Assembly (NCBI GenBank): GCA_009363875.1
Contig: CM018680.1
Coordinates: forward strand, 11,291,625 to 11,355,624
DNA from: Mikania micrantha
Taxonomy: Eukaryota; Streptophyta; Magnoliopsida; Asterales; Asteraceae
Reading direction: 5' to 3'
DNA length: 64,000 nt
The notes under the pieces were generated by a model. It was given only the letters and a program-made list of their open reading frames with translations. It was not told the DNA's origin and ran no database searches. Shown here piece after piece: positions 45,024-55,689 of this stretch; positions within the stretch are counted from its first letter, which is position 1, and each line of letters begins with the position of its first letter. The position numbers and the translations under genes were made by a program.

Positions 45024-45028
45024 AAATT

Positions 45029-46222
45029 TGACCAATGTCGAAGTGTCAGTCAAAAATAAGAGTAAAACTCAAGTCCCAGCTACCTTATTAGTTAGGGTAA
45101 GTCGGGTGTCGCACCACGAAGAGTTTATGTGAATGGTGTAATTGTTACTTAATTTGTGACCTAAACTTAACTAAAACGGAAAATGTAAACTTGAATTAAA
45201 GAGTTTGTTTGTTAAACTTGAAAATCAATTGCAATTAACTAAAATGGTTTTAAACAATAATGAAAAAGGTGATCCCTCCAGGATCTGGATTCAAAGATAT
45301 ATATTTAATTTAGTTTTCAATTGGGAATTCACATAGACATGAACGTGTGAATTACTCGATTGTGATGCGCAAGGACCATTTGCTTCGATTGTAAAACAAT
45401 GGAAGATTATCACTTGAGCATCAATTGAATCTAATCAAACCGAAACACAACTTAATTTATCTTAATTACTAGAATTCTAAGGAATTTAAAAGCAATAATT
45501 AAGGTTCAAATCAAATCCAATCGTTTACAATAAACGAATCAAACAATGAGCAAAAAGCATCGAATGCTTAGATTGCATGTCCCAAACAAGATTGAAAACT
45601 AAATAAAATAACATACCTACAAGAGGAATTAGCCACTCATTACGGGGGTGATCTCGGATGATTCGGTTGAAGATTTCATCTCGATTCGCCTTAGAAATGA
45701 CCCATATCGATGACTATGGATGAAGAAGACTTTTGGAACTCTTTTTCGCAATAGGTAGGTCCCTAGAGGCTGAATGATCGCTCCCCTGAAACCCTAGATC
45801 GAAATAATTAAAAAAACAGGTTTTCGGTCTGCAGTAATCCCCTACGCCTAAGCCGTAGAGGTACGGCTCATGAATTCTGTTAACTTCATGTTTCAGCACC
45901 ATGGGGGGTACGGCTGAGTCATAGGGGTACGCCCTGGTCCGGTTTTCACGTTAAACTTGTTTTGGCTCTTATTTCTTCATCCGAACTCCGTTTAACCTCC
46001 CGTTTGGACCAAAATCTTCGTTTTTTCCATTCTCTATCATCATGTAATCACCAATACATCTTTCCTTGACTTCATTTATCATCATATGCTCCGGTTCTTT
46101 GCTTTTTAACCTGAAACATAACCAAAACGCAACATTATCTAATTCAAGGAATATAAGCATATAAATATAATCAAAATCAACCAATTAAAGCTTATGAGGT
46201 TCATTCCATTCACCCTCCATCA
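45029..46222 (-). repeat. 5' LTR of Athila-type element
   Basis: The minus strand starts TGATGGAGGGTGAATGG at 46222. It is the pair of 26998-28193. The two are clearly diverged. Confidence 0.85.
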
Positions 46223-46375
46223 TATATGAGACCAATTATTGTCGAATCAATGTGTACCAGAGATTTATACACCTTCTATAAACTTATATGAAACGTATTG
46301 TATTGTTGGGTTATCAATTTAAAAAAATGGCGTATAAGTAACTAGATCGTTATTAAAAAAACCCCGCATAGATGT

Positions 46376-46409
<34 letters not shown>

Positions 46410-46515
46410 GTTGGTTCGAATGTTAACCATTCTTTATTGTGATGATCGAATAACTACATCTTATTACTTTGAGGCCAACAATAAAGCAAATATAAAGGTA
46501 TACATTTGATTATCT

Positions 46516-46551
<36 letters not shown>

Positions 46552-46563
46552 GTGTGTGTGTGT
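46376..46563. repeat. Two TA/TG microsatellites
   Basis: (TA)n at about 46376-46406 and again at about 46517-46547, the second running into (TG)n to 46563. They bracket a 110-bp segment with no features. Confidence 0.85.
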
Positions 46564-46624
46564 AATGATGAATTTTATGAATAATATATGGGTTGTGTTA
46601 ATCTCACATTCAATTCTATATTCT

Positions 46625-46990
46625 CACACCCTTTGTATGTGTCGTATAATACCCTACGTCATGTACAACACCATTTGCACTGACATTATAGGCAATGATT
46701 GGGTATTGTACGCTACGTAGAGTACTATACGCCACGTACAGAACCTCGTACAACCAGTACTGACACCTCTGCACATTGGTGGGATGTTGTACGTCACATA
46801 GAGTGTTGTACATGGCGTATAAAGAACAATTATATGAGAGGAACAGTCTGCAATCTGACATGCTGAAAAAGTTATACGTCACGTAGAATGTTGTACGTGA
46901 CGTATAAAGGATAATAATTGGATTGAAAATCTGGTGAGTGTACTGAATATGACACTACGTGCCACGTATAGTGCTATACGACACCTATAC
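46625..46990. repeat. Cluster of ACGT-core palindromic words
   Basis: Repeated forms of TACGTCACGTA: CTACGTCATGTAC, GTACGCTACGTAG, TACGCCACGTAC, GTACGTCACATAG, GTACATGGCGTA, TACGTCACGTAG, GTACGTGACGTAT and CTACGTGCCACGTA. They recur about every 25-50 bases in pairs spaced by AGTGTTGTAC-like words. ACGT cores are bZIP recognition sites and CACG is a NAC-type core. Whether this is promoter or transposon subterminal repeat is open. Confidence 0.7.
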
Positions 46991-47143
46991 AAATTTTGGA
47001 ATTGAAATCTCGTACAACCAACGAAACGACTTAAGATTCCATAAACTATATATATAACGAACGGACGTTACGAATTCATTCGCATTTTTCTACTTTTGCA
47101 TTCTCTATTTGAATTGTTTCTGTTGTTTATTGTATTCACATAA

Positions 47144-47466
47144 TGTCATTTTGAGACGTTAACTTCTTCTTTGGAGACGAGAAGATAGAACAAGATTCTG
47201 TCGGTCAGTCTTATCATGGTGACAGTAGACCTCAAGAGCTGCCTGATTTAAACGAGGAACCCAACTTTCAGTCATACAACGCGAATAGGATTCTCGATTT
47301 AAATGAGGATTCTTGCGTTTAATATTTTTACAATTACGAAAACCAGCATGAATTTGGATAGGAAAGTCAACCTTTATACAGGCATGAAAGTTTGCATGAA
47401 GAAAATAATAAATGTTCAGAACCACAAAATAGCGGGCATGATTATTTCGACGGAGGTCATCATGCT
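47144..47466 (+). pseudogene. Degenerate coding remnant with DLNE motifs
   Basis: ATG 47144 is followed after two codons by a stop. Then VNFFFGDEKIEQDS and PQELPDLNEEPNF, then ILDLNEDS, another stop, and fragments to about 47466, where a poly-T tract begins. DLN-type EAR-like motifs and the acidic N-terminus suggest the start of a FAR1/MULE-type or regulatory protein, but the evidence is thin. Confidence 0.3.
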
Positions 47467-47472
47467 AAAGTG

Positions 47473-47770
47473 TTTTTTTTTTTTTTTTGAAAAAGGCTAC
47501 GCCTTAGCAAACTTTATTAGGAAAGAATAAAAGAATACACAGAAAAGGCATAGGCAACCACACTAAGCAAAGGAAGCTTACCCAAGAAACAAAAAAATGC
47601 ACGTTACGTAATGTCCATAACAAACGAATAACCCCTAAAAAACCGTAAAAATAAAATAGCATCCCAAGCCCTACAAATGATATAACCCATAACTTTTCCA
47701 TAAAGTTTATTCCACATCATAGCATTTTTGTAAGCCCACTTAAGCCGGTTCAAATCAGCCATGGAGATTG
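47473..47770 (-). mobile_element. LINE-type retroposon 3' end
   Basis: On the minus strand the sequence ends CCTAATAAAGTTTGC (AATAAA at 47518-47513), GCGTAGCCTTTTTC, then a run of 16 A (47488-47473). This is the 3' end of a retroposed poly(A) transcript. The upstream minus frame is hydrophobic and tryptophan-rich with no certain reverse transcriptase motif. No target duplication was found on the far side, so it is 5' truncated or rearranged. Confidence 0.55.
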
Positions 47771-48099
47771 AAATCGACACTTGCTAGTCCACGTAACCCC
47801 ATGCTTCTTCCATATTTTATGGTGCATCATCCATACAAGTTGATCCTGTAGAACATTTTCCATCTTAGGATCATCCTTTGCACTCCAATCGGTATTGCAC
47901 ATATGTTCTACGATGTTCTCATGCAACTCCATGCTATGTATATGTAGCCAACACCCCATTAAGATTCCAACTTGGTTGATGTTTGATTTGTCTTGTCCAC
48001 ATACTCCCACCACCTGAAAGAATAAAGTACACCCAATCCCAATCCCCATTTGACCCAAGTATATCATGGAGACGACCATAACCTCTCGAAATCAGAGTG
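47771..48099. other. Unassigned sequence
   Basis: An open minus frame (48079-47750) contains CNTDWSAKDDPKMENVLQD and VWMMHHKIWKKHGVTW. I do not recognise it. It may be part of the LINE body or of captured host sequence. Confidence 0.3.
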
Positions 48100-48376
48100 G
48101 TGTGTGTGCTACGTAAGAGTGTGTTCGTACAGTTGGCGCTCTGTACGAAAACGCGCGTAAGTGACGTTTTTCTGACGAGACGAAACGGAAACGACAACGA
48201 AACGGATGATAATAAATCAAGAAAATATAATATTTTAACATTTTACAATTTTGAAACTCATCAAAAATAAATTAAAAGAACTCTTTATTTAAAACATGTA
48301 AAATTACGCGTTACGATCCGGAAACGCAACGGAGACGAAAATCGAACAAACGAAACGAACCCGAATACCCTCCGGG

Positions 48377-48385
48377 TATATAAAG
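48377..48385 (+). promoter_or_regulatory. LTR TATA box
   Basis: TATATAAAG after CGAATACCCTCCGGG, followed at about 30 nt by CT-rich sequence typical of a plant leader. Confidence 0.7.
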
Positions 48386-48789
48386 CTACAAATGAGGCTT
48401 TTATTTCATTTCTCTCTCTCTCTAAACACTCTCTCCCGAATCTCTCTCTCTCTCTCTAGGATAATCAGTCTTCAAATCGCGATATCTCACTTGTTCGTGG
48501 ACGAAATCGGATGTTCTTAGTGTCCAAACGAAGCTCTCGACTCCATCTACAAGGAAGTACAAGCGATCTGTGGATTTGTCCAGCCATTTTCGAGGTATGA
48601 GCAAAAGAATATCTAAAAATTTAGGGTTTCTTGGTCTTGGTTCGACTCACACCTAACTAACCGGCTCAAAGACCCTAAGTCACACGCCCTACACTCTCGA
48701 GGACCTGTTCTAGTAGACAACAACATGGGAGCAACCCCACAACCACCCTGATATCGATGGGAACGAAGGAGCTGAAACAGGTTTGCCGG

Positions 48790-49130
48790 ATGCCATGGCC
48801 GAACCAGGGGCGATCAGCCGAACCTATGGTGGCCGAACCCCTGGAGTGTAGCCGAACCCTGTTGCTTGTCACCCCATCCCCTACGAACCTGTGAGCTGCA
48901 AGGGGTGCCATGAACATGCACCAAGGCTGCGAACCTGACATCATCAAGTGAACCCTGCATGCTATAGTCCCGAACCCATGCACACCGAACCCTGGGCTTG
49001 CGAACCATCGAGCCGGAATTACTAGTCACGAACCTCTAATTACAGCCGAACCTGAAGGGAATGAACCATAAGGTTCGCCTGATCAACATGGCCGAAACTT
49101 ATTACCATAAGGTTCGTAGACTTATGGGAG
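48790..49130 (+). repeat. CGAACC array in LTR leader
   Basis: About a dozen CGAACC words, often GCCGAACC, are spread over 340 bases. They are the orientation-matched counterpart of 8081-8545. Confidence 0.7.
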
Positions 49131-49189
49131 GTTCGCTGGTCATAAGGTGTGGTCCCGGCCGAGAGGAAAACACCCACATTCGGCCAGCC

Positions 49190-49600
49190 AGCCGATTAAG
49201 TTTACAGCCCATGCGGCCCAAGGGAAATTCGGCCCAATCTTTGGCCCAAATCCATTGGTTTTAGCTCACCTTCTATTCGGCTAGAAAGCTTTCGGCCCAA
49301 CAAAGTGCCCGGCCCATAGTAAACCATGCGGCTCATCGTATTGGTTTGGTCCAACAATTCGGTCCACAAAAACTAATAAGGTCATGTGATGTTCTGTTGG
49401 CCCAAGCTAACCTAATCGACCCAACCATCCGGCCCATACGCTTACACTACTCAAACATCTAGAATTGCTTAAACCCATATAATTATTTCGGCCCACATGC
49501 AAGTTATAGGCCCATAGTGTATTGGCTTGACCTAATTCACTCCTTCGCCTCGTGGTAATCAGATCAACCCACACAAATTACATGGCCCGACTTACTATAC
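49190..49600 (+). repeat. GGCCCA/CGGCCCA-rich tract
   Basis: More than ten CGGCCCA or TGGCCCA words lie in 410 bases, as in the sister LTR at 7780-8060. Confidence 0.6.
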
Positions 49601-50049
49601 GGCCTAATTTAGTTTCGGCACACATGATTAAAGGATCATTTAACACGCTAGAACTATAAGCAAGAACTTCATGCATGGATGTTTTGTATAAATTCTAGTT
49701 ACTACAAAAAGGTAGTGAAGAAATTTAGAAACCATGCTGAAACTCTAACTTTCACAACTACAATGCAATAAACTAATAAGAGGCTAATGATGACAACAAG
49801 TAAACTTAACGTACAATATGAAAACAAGTCTTAGTAATACAAGTGAAACTAGTAAATCAGGGTCGAGATGACCGAGACTCACAAGTGTTAGCCAACTTTA
49901 GGGCTAACACATACACACACCCGAATCATTACAACCTGTACTCATAAGTTGCAATTAACACGAAATCAATACAGGACCGTGAATACTACTACTAACACAA
50001 CAACGAGCGCGCACATTCTTTTTTATACTTAGTCAACCACTTCGAACAC

Positions 50050-50111
50050 AAGGTGAGTTCATTTGTCCCTTTTTCAAACTAATTTTGTTTTACCTTGGGA
50101 CTGAGAAGCAT
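50050..50111 (+). promoter_or_regulatory. Splice-donor plus hairpin module
   Basis: CACAAG|GTGAGTTCATTT, then GTCCC (50065-50069) paired with GGGAC (50097-50101), then TGAGAAGCATG. The donor and the tail match the sister LTR. The second stem pair is U-A here and C-G there. Confidence 0.6.
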
Positions 50112-50159
50112 GTTATACATTTTAAACAAGTATTGAAATGTTTTATAAAATGCTTTTAC

Positions 50160-50600
50160 TCTTATTTATGATGCTAATACAAACGCTTAAACTTTATACC
50201 CTTATTCTAAAAGCTAAAGGCTAAGACTTATACATAAATGCTAATGCTATAAGCTATATGCTCAAACTATGTGTTAATGCTACAGTCTCTATGCTCAAAC
50301 TAGATGCTAAGGTTTATGCTACAACTCTATGCTTAGACTATATGCTAAAGCTAAAGCTACAATCTATATGCTCAAACTAGGTGCAAATACTATATGCCAA
50401 ATGCTAAAAACTATGATTACATGCTTAATGCTAATACTTGGTACACTCGTTTTAAAGGCTAATACTATATACACTTACTCTCAATACTAATACCTTATAC
50501 TCTTATTCTTAAAATAAAAAGTTAATCTTATACTCTTAACTGAATGTTAAGACTGCTTCCACTTATACTCATTTGCTTAAAACTTTCGAGTCTTTTAAAG
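50160..50600. repeat. Degenerate ATGCTAA-type minisatellite
   Basis: ATGCTAA, ATGCTCAAACT and TATGCTA words recur irregularly. A second minisatellite follows at 50718-50830, with a unit of about 35 bp (GCTTGGAATACTTGAAACAC onward), about 2.7 copies. Confidence 0.65.
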
Positions 50601-51172
50601 GCATAAGAAAGCCTAATACTAAAACTAGAAATGCTCATGGAAACTACACTTATGTAAGATTAAAAACTTAAACTTAGAAAGATGCATATGCTCAAAATGC
50701 TATAAAGATCTATAGGCTTGGAATACTTGAAACACTTGAATGCTCGATGTGCTTGGAATACATGAAACACTTGAATGCTCAATGTGCTTACTTGACACAC
50801 TTGAATGCTTGATACACTTGGAATGCTCAGACAACAGACTGATTGACCACCGCGTGTTGACCTATGTGTCAGCCCCTACTAGTCATCATGTAGGACCAAG
50901 GAAGATCTCAGAAACAACACGAAATCAATAGAAATCTGCTCTACAGCCTCTGGAATAGTGCGGAATCCTATTCCAGGGTTTTCCAATCGAAACCAACAGC
51001 AACCGTGGTGATTCGAAGGTAAGAGATGAACGTTTGAGTAAGAATAGAACACCACGAGCTATGAATCGAACTTGGACACCAAGAAACACTCAAATCTTCA
51101 GGGGTTTGACACTGGAGTACACAGGGAAGAATGAGGGTTCTCAGAAGTTTGGGTTGAAATGATTTTGAACTT

Positions 51173-51182
51173 GTATTTATAG
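51173..51182 (-). promoter_or_regulatory. Sirevirus LTR TATA box
   Basis: The minus strand reads CCTATAAATACAAG, right after the CATTCGGCCGAATG palindrome at about 51190. Confidence 0.7.
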
Positions 51183-51348
51183 GCAGTAGACATTCGGCCG
51201 AATGAGAGGCCGAATCAACTAATTCGGCGAATGAATCTGTCGAATAGGTAATTCAGTCGAATGAGTCATTCGGCGAATGACTCATTCGCTGACTATAGTC
51301 ATACTCTAGTTACATTCGGCGAATGACTCATTCGCTGATTATAGTCAT

Positions 51349-51825
51349 CAGGGGCGGCCCGGGGGAGGGGCAAACCCGACCTCCGTCCCGGGCCCAATTT
51401 TTCGAGGGGCACATTTTTATATATGTATTTATATATATATTAGGTTATAAACCCGAGTATTACACGGGTTTGAGTAACAAATAACTCAGTTAAATATATT
51501 TACGGGCCCATTTCATTTCTCAAAAGCCCTTTATCCTAACCGGCTCCATGGACGCTCACGTTCAAGAAGACATTGAAATTCAAAATCCCAAGAAATTGGG
51601 CCCATGGATTTACAGGGGCTCTGCCCCTTGGACCCCGCCCGCTGACTGGCCAGCGGGACCGCCACCAGGGGCTCTGCCCCTTGGACCCCGCCAGGGGCGC
51701 TGCCCCTAGGACCCCGCAAGGGGGCGCGGCCCCCTTGACCCCCGCTTGGTCAGGAGCTTTGAATGCGTTAGGGGCCTTTTTTCCCCGACTCGTCCTGGGC
51801 ACCCAATTTCTCAAGGCCGCCCCTG
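51349..51825. mobile_element. Non-autonomous hAT element, GC-rich
   Basis: 477 bp, ends CAGGGGCGGCC and its inverse GGCCGCCCCTG, flanked by a perfect 8-bp duplication ATAGTCAT (51341-51348 and 51826-51833). The interior has three copies of GGGGC(T/G)CTGCCCCT(T/A)GGACC (51614-51715). No transposase. Confidence 0.92.
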
Positions 51826-52050
51826 ATAGTCATACTCTAGTTACATTCGGCGAATGACTTCATACGCTAGAGTCATTCGGCCGAATAAACAATACTCATA
51901 TTCAATTACTTAATTAAATCAAATCAAACAATCATATAATCAATATTAAACATTAAGAACGATGAATAAAGACAACTTCCATTAATATAACTTTAATCTT
52001 TACATGATGAATAGTACAAAATTGAACTAGGGACATTAAATGCATCAACA

Positions 52051-52063
52051 AACTCCCCCTTGG
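52051..52063 (-). promoter_or_regulatory. Sirevirus polypurine tract
   Basis: The minus strand CCAAGGGGGAGTT directly precedes TGTTGA. The accessory ORF stop (52073-52071) is only seven bases upstream. Confidence 0.85.
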
Positions 52064-52070
52064 ACCTAGT

Positions 52071-53365
52071 TCAGCTTTTGGAAGTGTCTTTCTTGAAATA
52101 TTTCTCAGTGATAGCTTTCCAGTCAGCTCCAGCATGAACCTTTAAGCATATGCAGATTCGGATCACTCTCATGAACTGAAGTGCATGTTCCATATCCTGT
52201 ACGTCGAAGAAAATCTGATGACGATACAGTGCTATAACATCTTTGTGGGACAAGTTAGTCAACCACATAGGCTCAAAAATCCTCACAGTCTCCCATTTCT
52301 TGTCCTTGCATAGAACAATCACTGCTTCTCCAGTACGACCGTCATAATACCACCATCGGAAGCCTTCCATAAAATCTTGACGCATCTTCCGTAAAGGAAT
52401 CTTCTTCAAGACTTTAGGAGGAAGCCACTTCAGGATAACTTTATGTTTCTAGGTGTCTCCATCAATCTCTGGAAGATAGTAACGTTTAGGCTGTTGAGGT
52501 TGGAAGTTCACCCACCGCTTTCGGTACTCGTACTGGATCTGTCGAGAGAACCAAGCAGACATCCCCGAATCTTCACTGTATAGCATCTTTAGACGTGCTA
52601 ATTGATTCACTTCAAAGCCTGGCAACGTCTTAAAGTCATGGGGATGCTTGAAGTAATCTATTCCTCTCTCTCTCTTTTCACTACATAACATCCAAGATCG
52701 TGGAAGTATGCCCAGCTAAGAATTTGACCTCCAACCTTATAGCCTTTGGTCCTGTAAACCTTCTTGTGAGTAGCTGGTATCTTCTCAGTACTCTGTTTCT
52801 TCAGGACCTCCCAATAGGCCGCCCACTCTTCTTTTCTTTTCTTCTGATCATCGGCTTCAGACTTGCTGGCTTCAACTTGTTCTTCCAAGTACCTGACCAG
52901 AAGATCCTCTGTAGCTTGATCAATATGGTCAGTAAAAGTAGGCAGCTCATCCTCAGCCGATGTGTACTTTGGGTACTCCTCATCTGTAATATCCTCCAGA
53001 ATAACCTCGTCAATGTCATCAAAATGTTCTGGATCAGGCTCATCAAAAACAGGAACAGAGGTATCGTCAGTGATAACCTCATCAGGATTTAACCTGAATA
53101 GCTCAGCTATTTGTTCCTTTGTAAGGCAGTGGATGATCTCTCCCTCCTCCTTGTCGTAGCTGACTGAGTGCTGTATAATGCCTTGAGCATCCAGAATCAT
53201 AGTAAGAGTCTCATCTAACTGACGTCTCACAGGCACAGCTTCTACTTCCTCAGTCGCTTCAGGTTCAGCTGTCTTTGAGGGAGATGAAGGAGGAGGAGCC
53301 TGTGGCTTTTTATCATTAGCCTTCTTGGACCGGATCTCAGATGACGGAGGGGCTTGATCATCATT

Positions 53366-53405
<40 letters not shown>

Positions 53406-55606
53406 GCAGCAGCACTAGATGACTCAGAAGACCCACTCCCAGATCCGTCCTTGTCTTCATCATCAGATTCAGCATCTTTCTCTGAATCTTCATAATCCAC
53501 CTGTTCCTCCTCAGACTCTTCTTCTTCTTCTTCTTCTTCTTCTTCTTCTTCTTCTTCTTCTTCCTCCTTGTCTGATTCATCGGAACGTGCTGCAGAGCCT
53601 TCAATCCTAGGAGTACTATCCTTGAGACTGTCAATTTGATCAGCTAGTCTAGCATTCTCAGTCTCCAAGGAAAGTATCCTATCACTGAAATCAGTGACCG
53701 TCAAGGCTAAATGATGATGTTCATCGATGTATTTCAGCAGCTGCTGCTCCTGTTGGGCAGACCTAGCCCTTAGATCAGCCCTTTGATCTGCAGCCTGAAG
53801 AAGCAGAGTATCCTGCTCTTCTACCCTCTTGGTGAGCTGAGCAATGACTAGCTCTTGCTCTCTGTTTTTCTTCTCCTGCTCTAGGCTCCTCTCCATCAAT
53901 CGAAGTACCATACTGTTCAGTGTGCTCAACTGATCAATCACTGAAACAGTAGGTATAGACATATCAGCCCGTGAGATGGAGGGACCAGCAGATAAATCAG
54001 TAAAAATAGGGGCTTGAGATACAGAGGTGGTCAGAGGGGCAGTAGTAGCATGAACATGAGTTGCCCTTGACCTGGTCAGTGAAGAAACTGAAACAGCTGC
54101 TACTGATGTAACAGTAGTTGTAGCAGCTGTTGTCAATTCTGACCTTCTCTGAAACGAGAACCTAGACCTCTTTCCTCTCCCTGCTCTAGAAGATGTAGGC
54201 TGAGAAGCTGTAGCAGATATCATCATAGTAACAGGTGCAGAAGACTGGGGTGGAGGAGATAAATCAAACTCTGGAACAAACAAGGGATCAGTAATCTCCT
54301 CTATCTCTTCTTCACTCCTCTTTCTCTTTCTCATCTCCATCCTTCCTCCTTCCATCACTTTCTCAAACTCATCATCCTGAGTCTCTTCAGAATCAGAACT
54401 GTCAGCCTCACCAGCACCAGCCTCACCCTCATCTTCACTTGAGTCCTCTGACTCATCACCACCTTCAGAAGAATGAGGAACTGTAGCATCAAGAGAAACA
54501 GACACTGTGAAGGAAGTAGTAATCAAAAAATCCAGCTCCATCAGTGAGTCAATATTAACTTCCTCCTCTGCAGCTAAAGAAGTGCTAACTCCTGCATCAG
54601 GAGTCACAACAGATGTACTCACAGCCATCGTGCTCACACTTACTGAGCTATCACCAGCACCACCCACCACATCATCAGCACCACCAGCAGCACTACCACC
54701 TGCACCAATACCAACATCACCTTCAACATCATCATCTCCACCATCATCATCTCCTCCATCATCTGGTACTATAATATCCTCAACATCTGAGTCAGACTCA
54801 TCATGTCTCCATCTACGACCAGCAGGAGCTCTGTAATCTGGTCTAGAGAGATGACCAAATAAAGATCGAGTAGCTGGCTTCCTCTCTTTGCCTCTGTAAG
54901 ACATCACCCTGTTGAGGGTGAGATCATTCATATGCTCCAGTTTGATGATGTCAGCATTAATCTTCGGTAGATCAGGTAACTGAGCATCGATCAATTGCTG
55001 CAGAAACCTCGGGTACATCAAAAACTTCTTGTCTCCCTTCAGTGTAACATTCTCCTTCATGTGAGTGAAGACCATCTCAGAGAAGTTGAATGGTCTATTC
55101 AGCACCAGGGCTACGAAAGCACACTGAATCGTCTCTCGCATATCATCAAATCCACCTCTCCTGGACCCGAGACAGTGAACCAGTACATGCGCAAGATACT
55201 TGAACTGAGGAGACATATATGCTTTGTTGAGAATTCCAGCTCCAAGATCTCCTTCATAGTTGCATCTCATAAAGCATCCACGGACCAAGTAACGGTCTAA
55301 CAGATAAGTCTGATCCGGAGAATCCTGAAAGCCACATACTCTTCTGATGTGTTCTGCTGAAATCACTACATCATGCCCAAGAACCTTCCCTCTGATAACA
55401 GGAGGTTCAGCCTCACAATCGATATCTGCCGAAGCCCAGAAATCCTGTTGATGCGACTGATATGGCACATGTATAGTGGAGATGGCTGTAAAAATCCTCG
55501 AACGCCTGAAAAAGGCAATAATCTCAGTGTAGTGCTTGGCGTTCGGAGTGTCGAGATCCAAGTGTGCGCAAATGTTGTTGTTCGTCACATATTTGAATCC
55601 AGCCAT
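52071..55606 (-). pseudogene. Sirevirus accessory 3' ORF (env-like position), two lesions
   Basis: Begins MAGFKYVTNNN at ATG 55606, preceded by ATGATTTTCAG, an acceptor-like site; the in-frame ATG at 55639 is less likely. Order: a globular N-terminal domain of about 260 residues (VIRGKVLGHDVVISAEHIRR), acidic Asp/Gly-rich stretches, basic KRKRSEEE and GRGKRSRFSFQRR clusters, a long coiled coil (about 600-700), E- and D-runs, then a C-terminal domain (WVNFQPQQPKRYY, EGFRWWYYDGRTGEA). Frame shifts by two at an (AG)n run near 52670 and a TAG lies at 52451-52449. No signal peptide or clear membrane segment is seen, so an envelope role is not supported. Confidence 0.75.
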
Positions 55607-55689
55607 TCTGAAAATCATATAAAGACATATTAGAACCATTCAGATAACTTGAAAAGTTGAAATCAGATAAAAATCAGAACTTAGAAACA

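Larger units (their letters stand above)
26998..46222 (-). mobile_element. Athila-type gypsy element, internally deleted, host of nested Tekay
   Basis: LTRs at 26998-28193 and 45029-46222, target duplication TATAT (26993-26997 and 46223-46227), a tRNA-Asp type primer site, a polypurine tract, broken gag and a protease piece. Without the nested element (30761-42678 plus 5 bp) it is about 7.3 kb. No reverse transcriptase, RNase H or integrase motif occurs between protease and 3' LTR, so most of pol is deleted. LTRs differ by many substitutions and an indel of over 20 bp (near 27590), so this is an old insertion. Confidence 0.85.
48100..50854 (+). mobile_element. Gypsy LTR (family E3 sister), plus strand, interrupted on its right
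   Basis: Same order as the minus-strand LTR ending at 9755: GACGAAACGGAAACGAC U3 wording (about 48178), CGAATACCC and TATATAAAG (48377-48385), a CT-rich leader (48410-48460), GAG|GTATGAGC (48594), a CGAACC array (48790-49130), a GGCCCA-rich tract (49190-49600) and a donor-plus-hairpin module (50050-50111). The first part of U3 is missing or diverged. At 50855 a Sirevirus LTR begins, so the end is cut off. Confidence 0.65.
50855..52050 (-). repeat. Sirevirus 3' LTR carrying an hAT insertion
   Basis: Minus strand TGTTGATGCATTTAATG...GGTCAACA, with inverted TGTTGA/TCAACA ends. It is 1,196 bp including a 477-bp hAT element and its 8-bp duplication. ATTCGGCGAATG-type palindromes lie at 51190-51345 and 51838-51885, just upstream of a TATA box. 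Confidence 0.85.

Noticed and set aside
51614..51740. GC-rich coding exon
   Set aside because: It is the internal repeat of an hAT element with defined ends and target duplication.
53242..53634. Lys- and Met-run protein inside the Sirevirus 3' ORF
   Set aside because: Alternate-frame reading of GAA/GAT repeats coding for Glu and Asp runs.
52658..55639. Retroviral-type envelope gene
   Set aside because: The position is env-like, but no signal peptide, clear membrane span or furin-like site is visible. Acidic and coiled-coil content suggests otherwise.
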